This document shows positions 25,585-38,228 of a stretch of DNA of 64,000 nucleotides, one piece after another (position 1 is the first letter of the stretch; every line of letters begins with the position of its first letter). Source of the DNA: Hermodice carunculata (Eukaryota; Annelida; Polychaeta; Eunicida; Amphinomidae); NCBI GenBank assembly GCA_964020975.1, contig OZ026613.1, forward strand, positions 118,852,185 to 118,916,184. Direction: 5' to 3'. Both the position numbers and the translations under genes were made by a program. Below the pieces are notes generated by a model that made no database searches, had not been told where the DNA came from, and was given only the letters and a program-made list of their open reading frames with translations.

Positions 25585-26113
25585 GTGATCTTGGCAGTGT
25601 GGAGTATAGTCTGCTCAAATATTTTCCTACAACCAACAGGTGTAGACACTATCCCCAGAGTGTGATCACCAGCCAACAAGTGAGGTCACCCGCCAAGAGG
25701 TGGTCACCAGGCAACAGCTGCCATCAGCAGCAAACGAGTGTCGTCATGAGCTGTTAGTGTCCTTACTAAAAATATTGCATTCCGTCTTTTGCGTAGTTAC
25801 AATGTCATGCCTGTTGTTCAGCCACTGTTGGAGGGGTTTTAAGGCATGCCATTATGTTACTTTTCTGGAAGGTGTCTGGATATATGTTATATCTGCACAT
25901 ATCCAGTGTGTTTGAAAACCACCAATTGTAAAATTGTAAGTAATTATTTGAAATATGACTGCTGGAAATGTCCACAATTCCCTATATTTTGCAATACTTG
26001 CATTTGAAACAACACAGGCATACTCCATCCAGCCCCTGCTTTTGCACCAACCTGAGAAACCCCTGCCATTTTTCATGTTTTCTTGCTTAGAGCCTCTGTA
26101 GGTGGCACGAGGA

Positions 26114-26208
<95 letters not shown>
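26114..26208. repeat. (AT)n microsatellite in duplication copy 2
   Basis: About 95 bp of AT preceded by atatatgt, a variant absent from copy 1. Confidence 0.97.
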
Positions 26209-26210
<2 letters not shown>

Positions 26211-27671
26211 AGTCCATATCCCAGCATGCAATGGCCTGAATGACAGGTGTCCTCCATTGTGTACGAGAGTCTCTATATATGATGTAGTCTATACTTACTT
26301 GTGCCTTCCATTGATAATGGCATTGCTCACCTAAGCACATGCAGGGTCAGTGTACCTGATCTTCGTTTCTCCTTGATGCCCCACGAAGGTGGACTCTAGA
26401 GTTTTAGAGTTAAGCTCAGGGCTCCGCACGCCCCCTCCCCCCCCCCCCCCCCAATCCTAGGAAAATTGGCTTCAACCTAAGCCCACTATCCTCTGCAGCA
26501 ACTTGTTGAATCCAGTTTTTCAAAGCATCCAGGTTCTATTCACATCAATATCTGCCTTCTTTAAAAAAAGAAAAAGTATATCAATTCCATTCGATCAATG
26601 ATACTTGTGATCTTGGCATTTATTTTAGGAACAAAACTACCAATACAAAATACTTTGATTTTCTTGATCCTCACGAAACCCAAGCATGGTCTTTCATTTG
26701 TTTCCTTTTGGCTGGCATTTTTTCTAAGCAGTCTATTACTGTGTGATGGAGGTCTTGGTAGTAAACCCACTACCGTCTTGTTGTCTTGAGGACAAAAACA
26801 TTTATGTTGTGACACTAATAAAAAAAAAAACCAATGTCTGTGGACAATTCAGGCATGGAGACACAATTGACCACAAACATATTTCTCCTTCTGTACCACA
26901 CCCCTTTGCGTGAAAACTTCACAGAAGCTATTTCTCAGAACACTTCATCTTTCTGTGATACAATTGTATAATATGCATTGTGGTAAAATTTCTTGAAGCA
27001 TAAATTTATCTGGGCTGATAGATAGCATATACACCTATTAATCGAGCTTAACCTGTCTACAAAGATTTTTTCCCTGCATTTTATAATATGTTTGTGAAGA
27101 AAGATGTCATATGTAAAAATAAAGTTTCTGATGTTCCAGACATTCTTCCTTATATCTGTGGCTTTGGAGCTTGAAGCACGGGCAGAACGAGTTATTGATT
27201 TGAAATTGCCTGGGAGTGTGGAATGGGCAGGCGCATGACTGACACCTCATGCAGACATGGCAGCAATAAGTATCTTCAGGGCTCTGCGGAAAGCCCATAA
27301 GAGGTTGAGAACTTAACTTTATGGCATTGAAAAAGTTTGAAAGAGGGAGGAAGTGGAAACTTTTATCCGTTCAGGGCCCGTAATACTTCCATAAGTACAA
27401 CAGTACCACACTGGACACAGGATCCAGACCATTTATTTTCCTTAGAGAAAACCATAACTAGCTACATAAACCAGAGTACAGTTTTCAAACTGGATCAAAG
27501 TGCAATTTATTCATGCTTGTAAAGCCGTTAGGCAGAACCAAGAAATTTACAGGGCCTCGGGCAATCTGCTGTCTTCAAGGGACTGCCTTGGCTACCTCTT
27601 GCAAAATCCGTAAGAACATTTGTATGCCATTCACCATTTCTTTGTGCCACTGAAGCTCAAGTAATATATAG

Positions 27672-29081
27672 TTAACCCCTTCAGTGCCAGGTCTTGATGG
27701 AGTCAACAGCTTTCCTCCGCACGCTTTGCAAGCAGTGTGCCCAGAGTACAATGAGAAAAGCTATCAACCTGGTCCACTCTTAAGTTATTACCATTGGCGC
27801 AACAAGTGCCAGAGAGAATTGTCTTCCATGGCATCATCTGTCTGTCTGTCCATCCGTCTGTTTGTCTTGTCGACGTTACTGCTATATATCCAAAATTTCA
27901 CCCTAGCTGTACCATATTTTTGTCAATGGACCAGGTTCCTATTGAAAACCAGCTTCTTCTGAATATTTCCAAAAAAAACTTATGAGACTTTTAATGTATT
28001 TATTTAAAGATCATCTGAGTGGTGTCAGCCCTGATGACGTTACTGCGATATTTCAAAAATATTGACCACAGCTTCACCAAATTTTTGTCTGAGATGTATC
28101 TTATGATGGACCAGGCTCCTATATAAAACCGCTACCCATTGATAATTATGACACTCTGTGAAACATAATGTACTTATTTGAATCCCGTTTGAGTGGCATC
28201 AACCCTGACTATGTTACCTCAATATCTAAAAAATGTTGATGGCAGCTTTAGCAAATGTTTGTCAGAGGTGCACCTTATGACAGACCAGCTTCGTATGCAA
28301 AACCAGCTTCCTCTGAATATTTTGAAATGAAACTTGTATGGATTTATTTGAAGGCCATCTGATTGGCTTTACCTTGACAATGTTTCCATTATATCTAAAA
28401 AATATATTGACCACAGCTTTACCAAAGTTTTGTTAGAGGTGCATCTTATGATGGAACAGGTTCCTATCAAAAACGAGCTTTCTTGTGTATTTATAAACTT
28501 TAAAGTATTTATTTCAAGGCAGTTTGAGTAGTGCACAAGGGGATGACTTAACCATAATATCTCAGTAACGATCCATCAAACCTTCACCAATTTTTTTACA
28601 GAGATGCACATCACACTGGACCACACTTTGAAAAGCATATTCCTTTCATTATTTTCAAACTTGTTACGAAATCTTAAAGTATTTATTTGACGGTCATTTA
28701 AGTGATGTACAGTACAGTGTCTGTCACCAGAACTTACCCCAAGAACACTTCAAAATTACTTGCATTTCATACACAACAAAATGGAAATTGTATGTGAAGT
28801 GTTCTACTGCGAAGTGTAATAAAAATGCAGAGCTAAGGAAAAAAAGGTTGTGGGCGCCAAGGGTAATCCGTTCTCTGAATGCTCTTTCCTGCAACTGCAG
28901 GCTGGTACCTCACGAAAAAGTTCAGGAAAACGTTATCAACATTCATAAATTCCAACCCAACAATGACCTCAAAGTAAAATACAGCAAGGGAAGTGGTTCA
29001 AGGGTGACTTACAAATAATATCGACCTGGTATCGTTGTACTAATTTAGAGTGCGTCGCCTTTTTGACAGTAAAGGGGTTAA
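27672..29081 (+). mobile_element. Long TTAA-bounded piggyBac-like non-autonomous element (copy in duplication unit 2)
   Basis: The element is 1,410 bp long and has the same ends and internal ~175-bp repeats as the one at 24170-25584. It lies at the matching place in the duplicated segment, so it arose by duplication of the host segment, not by a second insertion. Confidence 0.82.
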
Positions 29082-29527
29082 GTGATCTTGGCAGTGTGGA
29101 GTATAGTCTGCTCAAATATTTTCCTACAACCAACAGGTGTAGACACTATCCCCAGAGTGTGATCACCAGCCAACAAGTGAGGTCACCCGCCAAGAGGTGG
29201 TCACCAGGCAACAGCTGCCATCAGCAGCAAACGAGTGTCGTCATGAGCTGTTAGTGTCCTTACTAAAAATATTGTATTCCGTCTTTTGCGTAGTTACAAT
29301 GTCATGCCTGTTGTTCAGCCACTGTTGGAGGGGTTTTAAGGCCTACCATTATGTTACTTTTCTGGAAGGTGTCTGGATATATGTTATATCTGCACATATC
29401 CAGTGTGTTTGAAAACCACCAATGGTAAAATTGTAAGTAATCATTTGAAATATGACTGCTGGAAATGTCCACAATTCCCTATATTTTGCAATACTTGCAT
29501 TTGAAACAACACAGGCATACTCTATCC

Positions 29528-30529
29528 ATGCAATGTCACATTTTCTTGCTACAGCTTGAACAACATATGGTCGTACATGTACATCGAATTGCTTAAATCA
29601 GCTTCAATATAGTATTATGACGCGTTGCTGAATGCTATTTCATCAATCAAATTAGGGTTTTAAGCCCAATGGGAGGCTTCTTGGTGTCTTACTCGGGATC
29701 CCATGCACATTACTATATTCCTTTGGAAAGCACAAACTCCATGGTTTTCTCTGACATGCATGGCTGTGGCCGTTCTGCTGGGACCGGCTTTCTTGCCACC
29801 TGGCGTACCAGTCAATTTCAATTTCGGTATTCGCAATGCGGGTATTGAATGTAGACCCTCTTAGCGATAATTAAAGAGCACCACGGAAAATGGATATCTT
29901 TTGGTCGCAGCTTTTGTACACAGTAATGCTGGGACTACATACCGAGTATACAGACTGCAATCTGTTCTGACGTCTACTCATTGCTGGAACTGCATAACCA
30001 CCGAAGATGCGTATTTATTCCCATGTAGTCATAAGAACAAACATGACAAGTTAATGAAAAATCTGCTGACACTGATGACAAAAATGGAACAAGCAACAAC
30101 GGAAGATTTGTAAGCAACTGTAAAAAGTATGTCAGCAATTAAAACCATATTGTCTACTTAGACAAGTACAGTATGCTGTTCATATCAAGGTACCCTTTAG
30201 CCTTTGTAGAATTAGACAAAGAAAAATATTTAAAAATGTGTTTTTAATGTTTAGCGATCAGTTCACTTGTGACACATCTTATTACATAAAACTAAGTAGA
30301 AACCCCCTGTTTGCTTACGTTATGTTCTATTTGGGTAAAATTGATAAAAAGTGTGTGGACAGAGCAGCACAGTTTTAAACTCTAATATCTATGGCTGCAA
30401 AAAATATGCAGCATAAAATAGATTATATGGTTATACAACGAAAACATTTATACTCAGGTATAAAATAAAGGAAGCAGATGCCCATTCTACTATTGAGATA
30501 GGAATTGACAGTGTTCTGTCCTGCGTGCC

Positions 30530-30530
<1 letters not shown>
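29528..30530. other. Unique sequence right of the duplication
   Basis: A plus-strand open stretch (29901-30113) follows a CAG at about 29910 and is followed by TTGTAAGC, a possible donor. It encodes a Cys-rich segment HCWNCITTEDAYLFPCSH. It could be an exon, but I recognise no family and coding potential is weak. The remainder shows nothing. Confidence 0.25.
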
Positions 30531-30599
<69 letters not shown>

Positions 30600-30682
30600 G
30601 CCTCTCTATCTCTTTCTGTCACTGTCTTTCTCTCTCTCTCTCTCTGTCTTTCTCCAGCTTTCTAGCGATTTATTTTCAGCCA

Positions 30683-30753
<71 letters not shown>

Positions 30754-30778
30754 AGCTAGCTAGCTAGCTAGCTAGCTA
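30531..30778. repeat. Compound (CT)n / (TATC)n / (TAGC)n microsatellite
   Basis: Two CT runs (30532-30599 and about 30685-30741) separated by imperfect CT-rich DNA, then TATC and TAGC units ending near 30778. Confidence 0.95.
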
Positions 30779-31236
30779 TCGATTTATTTTCATCCAACTA
30801 CCCATCACTTACCTGGCACATTAGCGGAGTTGTAATTCATTCAAAGAAATGAAGACAAAGCTGTGCAACCCTTCAACAAACGGGTTAAATAATGTGTACC
30901 AGCAGCCACGTTTACATGCAGGTTAAAGATGGAAATCGACAAATAAGTTCTTTGCCAGTTACCCATGAGATGTTAACGGGCTATACCCGAAGGCTGGTCT
31001 AACTTGAAATGGTATAATTCGTAAATAATAACAAAAAGCAATTGCCTTGTGTGTTGATGTGTATATGTATTTACTACACATCGCTATTTAAATTAGGACA
31101 AATATCTCAAAAGGTGCTGCTAACTAACTAAATCCTCATTATTTAGTAGTGGTGTGCATGCAAACAGATCACCAATGAGCTCTGTTGCCCTTTTATATAT
31201 CCATTTTACTTTTTATCTGGAATGAGGTACAGTAAA
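30779..31236. other. No recognisable feature
   Basis: Unique AT-rich sequence. Confidence 0.4.
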
Positions 31237-31400
31237 GGAAAGTCATAACCCCTGGCAGTTATGACTTTCCAGCGTCAAAAACTACCAATTTATATTATAT
31301 ATCATATTTGCACGTTGAATATTCACATTTTACTGGATATGGAATAAATTATAAACTCTCCTGGCAGTTATGACTTTCCGGCATCAGAAACTAACAATTT
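31237..31400. repeat. Perfect 13-bp palindrome plus ~43-bp direct repeat
   Basis: GGAAAGTCATAAC (31237-31249) pairs perfectly with GTTATGACTTTCC (31258-31270) across an 8-nt loop. The right arm and what follows (ctggcagttatgactttcc, then a run ending aactaccaattta) recurs at about 31361-31402 with few changes, but without the left arm. Confidence 0.85.
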
Positions 31401-32707
31401 ACGTGTTTGTTTTACCTGTCGACACTTCCTGTAAAGCCAGCACGAAAATATCTCCATCTAATCAAACCTGCTAGGTCCAGTGGGCTCTGCCGACAGTTTG
31501 CCTAAGTTGTGCTCATATTAACTACAGGCAGTTCTATCTATACTTGCCCACAGGATGTCCAATTACAAGCTTTGGTCTCAAGTGTCTCCAGACGGTGGTG
31601 TCCACGTCAATCTCTAATTATGTGTTTTGGCCTTCTATAAATACGATACTACTGTGTGCATCTGAGGCTGTCGACACTGGACAGTGCCTGGGCTGGCGTT
31701 GTCATGGCGGGCCTCACCACGTGAAGACGTCAGGCCAAGAATATTGTCTCTACCTTTTTCGGGGAAAACCCCATTGAAGCTACTTGATATTGGGGCTAGG
31801 GGTGCAAAAATGGCTTTTAATGTAGCCGTTATGAGTGCATCAGAATATCCATTACAGTGAGGCTGCATGTTTCCATGTTGCACAACTACCATGCACTTAA
31901 TGATAAAAGCATAAAACTTAACACAAATGTAGAATGATATATGACTAATATTTTTGCACACAGAGTCAACCGAAATTGTGCTACAGTATGCAAGCGCATT
32001 GGCTTCAAAGTGTACCTTTGTATCCATGCTAGATTGTGAAGAAAATTGCCACATATGACGATCTTTCTGTTCAGTTTGGTGGTGTTCTTAGTCACCTGAC
32101 CTGTATAGTAAGCAAGCCATGTGCAACCATGCGAAGCAAGAGGTCAATGACCTCTGTATACATAAAATGGCAAGACATAATTATAAAAACTTCTCTTTGG
32201 AAACTTGGTTTGCCACACGTGACAGGGGCTTCAGATGTTACATCACCACATGTGTACTGTACCTACTATGGCGCCTAGCCAGCAGATGTAGCTATGGCAA
32301 AGTAAGATAAAGGTTCTGTTACACTGGCATCTCATTTATGTATGAAATTGGCTTTGAAATAATTTTGGAAAAGCTGACTTTGTCTTTCTTTTTGTATCAG
32401 TTAATTGCAATTAGTCAAGGAACATATTGTCGTCTTTGTGCTTTCTGAGACTTGCTTTTTGTTGTTGTTTCATATGTCTCATAAAACAAATTGCAAACTC
32501 TGTATCGTTTGTTAGAGGAAAAAACAGAGTCAGTCAAATGTCCTGCAAATTGCAAACGACTGTGGGAGTGGATACAAATCTATGGATGAAAATCTTTCAT
32601 AATTAATTTTAATCTGGGACAGCTTACTACTTCATTAAAGTTAAACCAGATGGATTAGGGTCAAGCCTGCCTTCATTGACAAGAGAGCTGTGTGGCACAA
32701 AACATAT
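31401..32707. other. No recognisable feature
   Basis: A minus-strand frame of 139 codons (31635-32054) and overlapping plus frames show no domain or splice pairing that I can support. Confidence 0.3.
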
Positions 32708-32792
32708 GCCCTGTCTGTCTGTCTGTCTGCCTGTCTGTCTGGCTGGCTGGCTGGCTGGCTGGCAGGCTGTCTGGCTAGCTGTCAGTCTGTCT
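32708..32792. repeat. (CTGT)n / (CTGG)n compound microsatellite
   Basis: CTGT units pass into CTGG units and back, with single-base variants. Confidence 0.93.
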
Positions 32793-33159
32793 CTTCGTTT
32801 CAATACAACCAAGCTGCAGAGAGCAAAGGAAAGAAGTCCTGAAAGTGAAATGTTTTGACACATAGATGATAGTGCAGAAATGTTCAAACGGACCATATCA
32901 AAATCTTTGTTTCAATCAGTTGAAATGGAATCAGCTTGTTTTTTCGGTGGTTAGTCTTCTAATGAAATGGTCCATGTGGTATCAAGTTTCGAAGTTGACA
33001 AACGTGTTCGTGCTAGTGCAGCGATTGTGGACGATAGTCATATGTTGGCTATACTAAGTGTTGCAAATATAATTGGTCTGAAACTCAATGAACTAAGTGG
33101 TAAAACATCATCTACAATAAATTTGAGTTTATTTGCAGTATTTTCACAAAAAGACTTTT

Positions 33160-33795
33160 AAAAAAAAATATTGGTCAATGGAAAAATGTTTGTCAAATAA
33201 TACAGAAGCGATCAGAAATTTGAGTATGCAAAATTTAAAGAAGACTTCATTAAGAAAGAAGAATTATTGCTAACTTTCATAATCAGAATTGAATGAATGT
33301 TATGAATTTTAGAATAAGTGCATATAACCTCAAAATAAAAATTAGTAGACACAGGCGACCCCATAAAATTCCAGTCGGGGAAAGAAGATATGCATACTGT
33401 ACCCTATTTTAGATGATGAAATTTGTTTAGTTCTAAATTGTTGAAGGTATCGGAATGGAAAGAAACATAATGTTCGACAAATTAGGCGATCTGCCATTTA
33501 CCAACTTCCACGATCTGCAAAATATATGTTTATTATGAAGCTTAATGACCTGAAAAAGTAATCAGAGCTGCAATAACCTTTGGAGAAATAACACAGGCAA
33601 GGGCAATTTTTGAGACTGTGCTTCTTTGCTTTTTAACTTTAACTTTACTATGCAGATGATATATTACATATGGTTTGTGGTGTGTTTGGTCAGTTGTATT
33701 GTTTTGCACTTTGTTTGTAGACGATTGTATATGATTGGATGTTGGTGTGTTTAGCAGATTGTCATGTATTGTTATGATGCAGCCAATAAGCTTCA
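33160..33795 (+). mobile_element. LINE (non-LTR retrotransposon) 3' fragment
   Basis: The plus-strand frame at 33305-33400 reads NFRISAYNLKIKISRHRR then PHKIPVGERRYAYC. This matches the ORF2 C-terminal signature FRxSxHxLxIExGRxxxxP...RxCxxC seen in several invertebrate and fish LINE groups, downstream of the reverse transcriptase. Stops follow within about 15 codons, and later segments such as FTNFHDLQN resemble the rest of the C-terminus. Upstream, QWKNVCQIIQ and neighbouring peptides fit poorly. The following T-rich stretch ending near aatgcagccaataag could be a 3' untranslated tail. The reverse transcriptase is absent, consistent with 5' truncation. Decayed and non-functional. Confidence 0.68.
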
Positions 33796-34327
33796 TTCAC
33801 CTAGCCCACATGAATCCCCTTGGCACCAGCTGTGGGCAGGCGGGGAGGGGACAGAAGGACGTAACCGCCAATCTCACCAAGGCACGTCATACTAATGACA
33901 TATTTGCATACGCAAACATTTCAAACATTACCTTAAAAGACAAGTATTTTGTAGCCAGCGCTGACCGTTATTCTCGTGACTCTTAACGTAGTTACCATGC
34001 TTCTCAGGACACTCTTCACAAACCTAATCTGGTAGAGTTGCGGCACTTTTCTTTGAAACTACATGTAATAGCTTAATAGCATTCATGAATTGTTTCAGGT
34101 TATCAGTTAGTTGCAAGACGTTTGTCTCTGGCAATTTTGCATAATTTATTCTTGAATCGCCAAATTTTGGACACAAAACAGAAAATGTTGCAAAATCTCG
34201 CTTCCAATGTTACAAAGACTTGTCCATGGGCATTTTCAGAAATTTGATCACGTGAACATCCATATGAATAGATTATCAACAAACTAAATAGAGAGCTCAT
34301 TCGACCATGATGGCGGTTTTATTTTTT
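33796..34327. other. No recognisable feature
   Basis: Unique sequence between the LINE fragment and the 39-bp E-box array. Confidence 0.4.
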
Positions 34328-34640
34328 TACGTGACAAGCTCTGTGTGTTGTCCGTTCGTATTGGTTCACGTGACAAGCTCTGTCTGTTGTCCGTTCCTAT
34401 TGGTTCACGTGACAAGCTCTGTCTGTTGTCCGTTCGTATTGGTTCACGTGACAAGCTCTGTCTGTTGTCCGTTCCCATTGGTTCACGTGGCAAGCTCTGT
34501 CTGTTGTCCGTTCGTATTGGTTCACGTGACAAGCTCTGTCTGTTGTCCGTTCCTATTGGTTCACGTGACAAGGTATGTCTGTTGTCCGTTCCTATTGGTT
34601 TACGTGACAAGCTCTGTCTGTACGTTAGTTGCTCTTGAAG
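34328..34640. repeat. 39-bp tandem array carrying E-box and inverted CCAAT motifs
   Basis: Eight units of acgtgacaagctctgtctgt + tgtccgttcctattggttc. The E-box CACGTG occurs at 34367, 34406, 34445, 34484, 34523 and 34562; the first and last units have TACGTG. Seven units end in ATTGG, the reverse of a CCAAT box. Copies differ mainly at one site (cgtattgg, cctattgg, cccattgg). Open frames arise on both strands because 39 is divisible by three. Confidence 0.93.
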
Positions 34641-35707
34641 CAGTTATACCATCTTCAAATTTATATACTTCTATCCAAAAATACTTTGTTTAAATGGCTG
34701 AATCAAGAAGTGGAGGGTATGCTTCACCTTAACTCACACACAGTATGCCAAAGATGGCGCAAATTTATTTTTGTATTCTTCTTTTATTTTACAGGTCAGA
34801 AGAATATCGTTTTTTTTTAAGTTGAGCATTTTATGAGTGTTATATACCTTAGGAACAAGATAAACCATATACTTTCTAACGATTGCAACAGGCTCCCCAT
34901 ATTTTGAAGTTAATTTATTTGTTAAGAAAACGTCTGTTTAATATGTTAACCAGCACATATACCATGGGCGGACAAATGTGAACAAAGGGAGACCCTTATT
35001 GTTCTGAATGGCTTGTCAATGTACTCTGTTGAAAATCTGTTCATGTAGGTGTACGGGTATATCGTATTTGCAAGGACATTTGAAACTTCCTAATTTCAGA
35101 ATACGCAATCTTGCCAAATATGGTTTCAAACTCAAGAGCAGTTGGTGGCTTTGAATTTGAGATTTCCACCCTCAAACTTTGTCACCCTAAATAAATACCA
35201 GACTTATTTGGCTTGAAGACTAACATACTTGTATGAAAAAAAGGGTAGTAAAGTAATGGTATTACTATCGTGGAAAACATTTAAGAAATACTTCTTGACT
35301 AAATCCATTTTAATATCGGGTAATGCTTCAGTTGTACCATGGTATCGTGATTCTTACCCACATTCCTCATTATTTTACTTATTTCGTTCATGTGTGGCAC
35401 ATGTAATCTTACTTCTAAAGTACTCAGTTAGTTTTATAAAAAAATTCTTTTTACAAAGACATGTGTTCTCAAGCTGATGTTGTAAGCAGTCAAATATTTT
35501 ACTCTTTGCCTATCTAGTGACATAGTGACTGCCACCAAACGTAACTCTTCAAGTGTAGCCGTTCTTGAAGGAAAAGCTTCCATGCACAAAATAACATGTG
35601 CCACTGAATGCTCTTCGGATTTTCGGACAGTGGTGCTTTTATTTGTATCAGAGAGCCAAATTGTACATTCGTGCAACAACGAGGGTAATTGTACGTTTTT
35701 CTATCAT
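34641..35707. other. No recognisable feature
   Basis: AT-rich sequence with short frames only. Confidence 0.4.
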
Positions 35708-35946
35708 TTAACCCTTTCCCCCTTGAATTAAGCCTGAATCAACAGCTTTCTCAGCATGGGTTGGGCACTAAGTACCCAACGCATGCCGAGGAAAGCTGTT
35801 GACCTGGGTCATGTTGTCTTGACGAGTCCTATCTTCAATTTTCAGTCAAATTGTTTTTCATTGCTGTTGAAATCGGTTGAAAACGCTGAAGCAGACGACA
35901 TTTGACCACCAGCCGGTTTGGGTCGGTTTAAGGGGGCAAGGGTTAA
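35708..35946 (+). mobile_element. TTAA-bounded piggyBac-like MITE, copy 4
   Basis: A 239-bp element. It begins TTAACCCTTTCCCCCTTGAA and ends TTTAAGGGGGCAAGGGTTAA, an 18-of-20 match to the inverted start, the best-preserved ends of the family. The subterminal hairpin (35739-35802) is longer than in the other copies: the outer TCAACAGCTTTC/GAAAGCTGTTGA stem continues inward as GCATGGGTTGGG against CCCAACGCATGC, leaving an 8-nt loop. Confidence 0.88.
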
Positions 35947-37930
35947 CACAGAATGTTATTCTGTTAACGTTTTCTTAGGAGGCTAATATATTGCAAAGAT
36001 AACCATGAAAGCAATTTGCCTCGGGTTTTAAGTGTGTCTCTATAAGAGCTGAACTGGTCAGTGATTGAGAAAAAAGGATTGCAAATATCTGCAAGAATCA
36101 CAATCGTATGTAGACGTTTCAGCCGACATAAATAATTTGTGGTGATCGAAACGTTTATCGATAACCATGATCTTGAAGTTATACTCCATTTTGAGGCAAA
36201 TTGACCTGCAATGCTATACATGTTTGACTGTGCTTCAGACATTGCCATCAGCGCAGCATCAGCTGGATAAAGAAAGGTTTGTATTACTTGTATGATACTG
36301 ACTATACATAGAAGGATGCTGGGAACTTCCCTCAGAGAAAGCAATTATGTCTGCAATATGTCTAAGTGTCACCAGATACAACGCAAAAGTTGATTGTGGT
36401 GGTGACAGGTTAATTACTTTGGAAGGTTATTCTCTTTGTCCACATTCGTCAATACTCAAAGGCCAAGATGTCCCCTACATATTTGCTACAAACACGGAGA
36501 GTTTGGTTTAAGAAAAATAACGAAAACTAATCCTCGCCAGCTACAGTACGACTGAGTCGGCATGGTCGCACTTTAGCAGGCAATTACAAATCTGTGAGCT
36601 AAAAACGTATTGTTGAAATGTGTTTGCAGAAGATGAGACTCTCCCCTGAGTAATCAAAGTAATGATTTTTGTATTATTTATTTTAAACCACTATCCTTTT
36701 CGCTAAGAGAATAGCAAAAAATTAATGGCAAAAGCACAGATCAATTCTTTGAGCCAAGTTTATATTTCCAATGGTAAGGTGTCATTTTCAAGACGTGTGA
36801 AGATATTTAAGTTCAGGAAAAGACAAAAAAAAGATAGGCAAACAAGCCGTCAACTAATGCTGGTTTCTTTCTTACGACAGCACACAAAATGGTAACTAAA
36901 TAACGTTATACAATATATTATACTTTATTAAGATAAGATAAATATACAATTCTTGCATCTGCTTAAACTGAGCTGGTAGTTTTACATCCATGAACACTAA
37001 CTAGCTCTTTTCAGGCTGGGTGAAGTACAATAACATTGATTTACCAATTCTGCGAGTAAAGCATCGGAGGCATTTTGATTCAAAAATAATGATTACCACT
37101 AACTCAAAGAAAATTGAAATAATGTTCAGGAAACCCAAAATAATACCAGTGGCAAATTGAGTGTATGATGGGTAAACAGAGGCCATATTGCTTGTTGTAA
37201 AGCATTTTGGGGTTTCCAGAACACCTCACTCCGTGTTGCTCGGAAGGGTTTGGAAACAATAGTTTCAATAATCACAGAAAAAGTTATATTCTCACTCCCT
37301 TTTAATCTGAATTTACTCCAAGAGATTCCAAAATTAATTAGAATTTTTACCTTTATCAAAAATTTGCCGAAGCCCTTCACCAAAAAGAATAAATACATGT
37401 AATATGATATTTTGGACGCAACGAAAGCTTTCGATTAGGTGGCATATAGTTTTAGCTGTAGAGCCGCAGTGATTTATAATTGGACTATTGTTTTTTTGAA
37501 TGTTTGTTTTTTGGTGGTTGTTTTATTTTCTTGTTAATTGTTTTAATATACAGCAGCAAATGAGTCGCGTTTATCCCTGCTGAGACTAAAATACTTAACT
37601 TTGCAGAGGCTAATATCAAAAAGTCTACTTGATTTATTATTACAATCAACGTTTACACTTTGTACGTCAACTTAAAACTTTGGTTGTAATTATTCATAGT
37701 GCCCTGACACGGAACCGCCATATATTTAAAATGTTGAAGAAAACAGGTCAAGGTCAGTTAATATTATGGAACGTTTGCAGTATAGGATTAACAGAGGAAT
37801 ACTAGAAATTCTTAATTCATCAGACCAATACCCGACTAAAATGATATTTTATGGTCAAATAGTACTGATATTGGGGAAGCACTGTTAGAAGAAATTCAGT
37901 TGGCTGTAGGCCAAAAAGAATATATAATCC
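35947..37930. other. No recognisable feature
   Basis: AT-rich and stop-dense. A minus-strand 126-codon frame (35964-36344) has no domain. Nothing else stands out. Confidence 0.35.
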
Positions 37931-38228
37931 TAGTCAATGGTGAGACTCCAGAGTATCTTGTACAGGAGTATCACCATTTTCAATGAGGCTGGAGATTATC
38001 TTGTTGAAACTACCACCGCTTCTTGATGAGGCTCCAGGCTATGGCTATCTTGTAGTGGTTTTATATGTCATGGTAAATACTGAGAGTTCAAGTTATCTTG
38101 TAGAAAAATTTCGCCATTTCTTAATGGGGCCCCATGCTATCTTGTAGTGATATTATATGTCATAGTAAAAATGAGGCTCCAGGCAATCTTATGGAGACAG
38201 TACCTTCTCTTCAGAGACATAACTACCA
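37931..38228. repeat. Degenerate 40-50-bp tandem repeat, about six copies
   Basis: Core aggctccaggctatcttgta recurs in diverged form near 37943, 37983, 38028, 38083, 38126 and 38172, with a shared tail tttatatgtcatggtaaa in two copies. Confidence 0.7.

Larger units (their letters stand above)
26031..29527. repeat. ~3.5-kb tandem duplication, copy 2
   Basis: Directly follows copy 1 and aligns with it throughout. It ends at actctatcc, after which the sequence becomes unique. It includes an AT run (26114-26208), a poly-C run (26434-26452) and the second 1.4-kb TTAA element. The junction at 26030/26031 has no extra sequence, as in simple unequal exchange or an assembly duplication of two haplotypes. 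Confidence 0.95.

Noticed and set aside
31635-32054. 139-codon minus-strand frame
   Set aside because: No recognisable domain; overlapping plus frames are equally open.
34307-34693. 128-codon frame with VTSSVCCPFVLVH-type repeats
   Set aside because: Product of the 39-bp E-box array.
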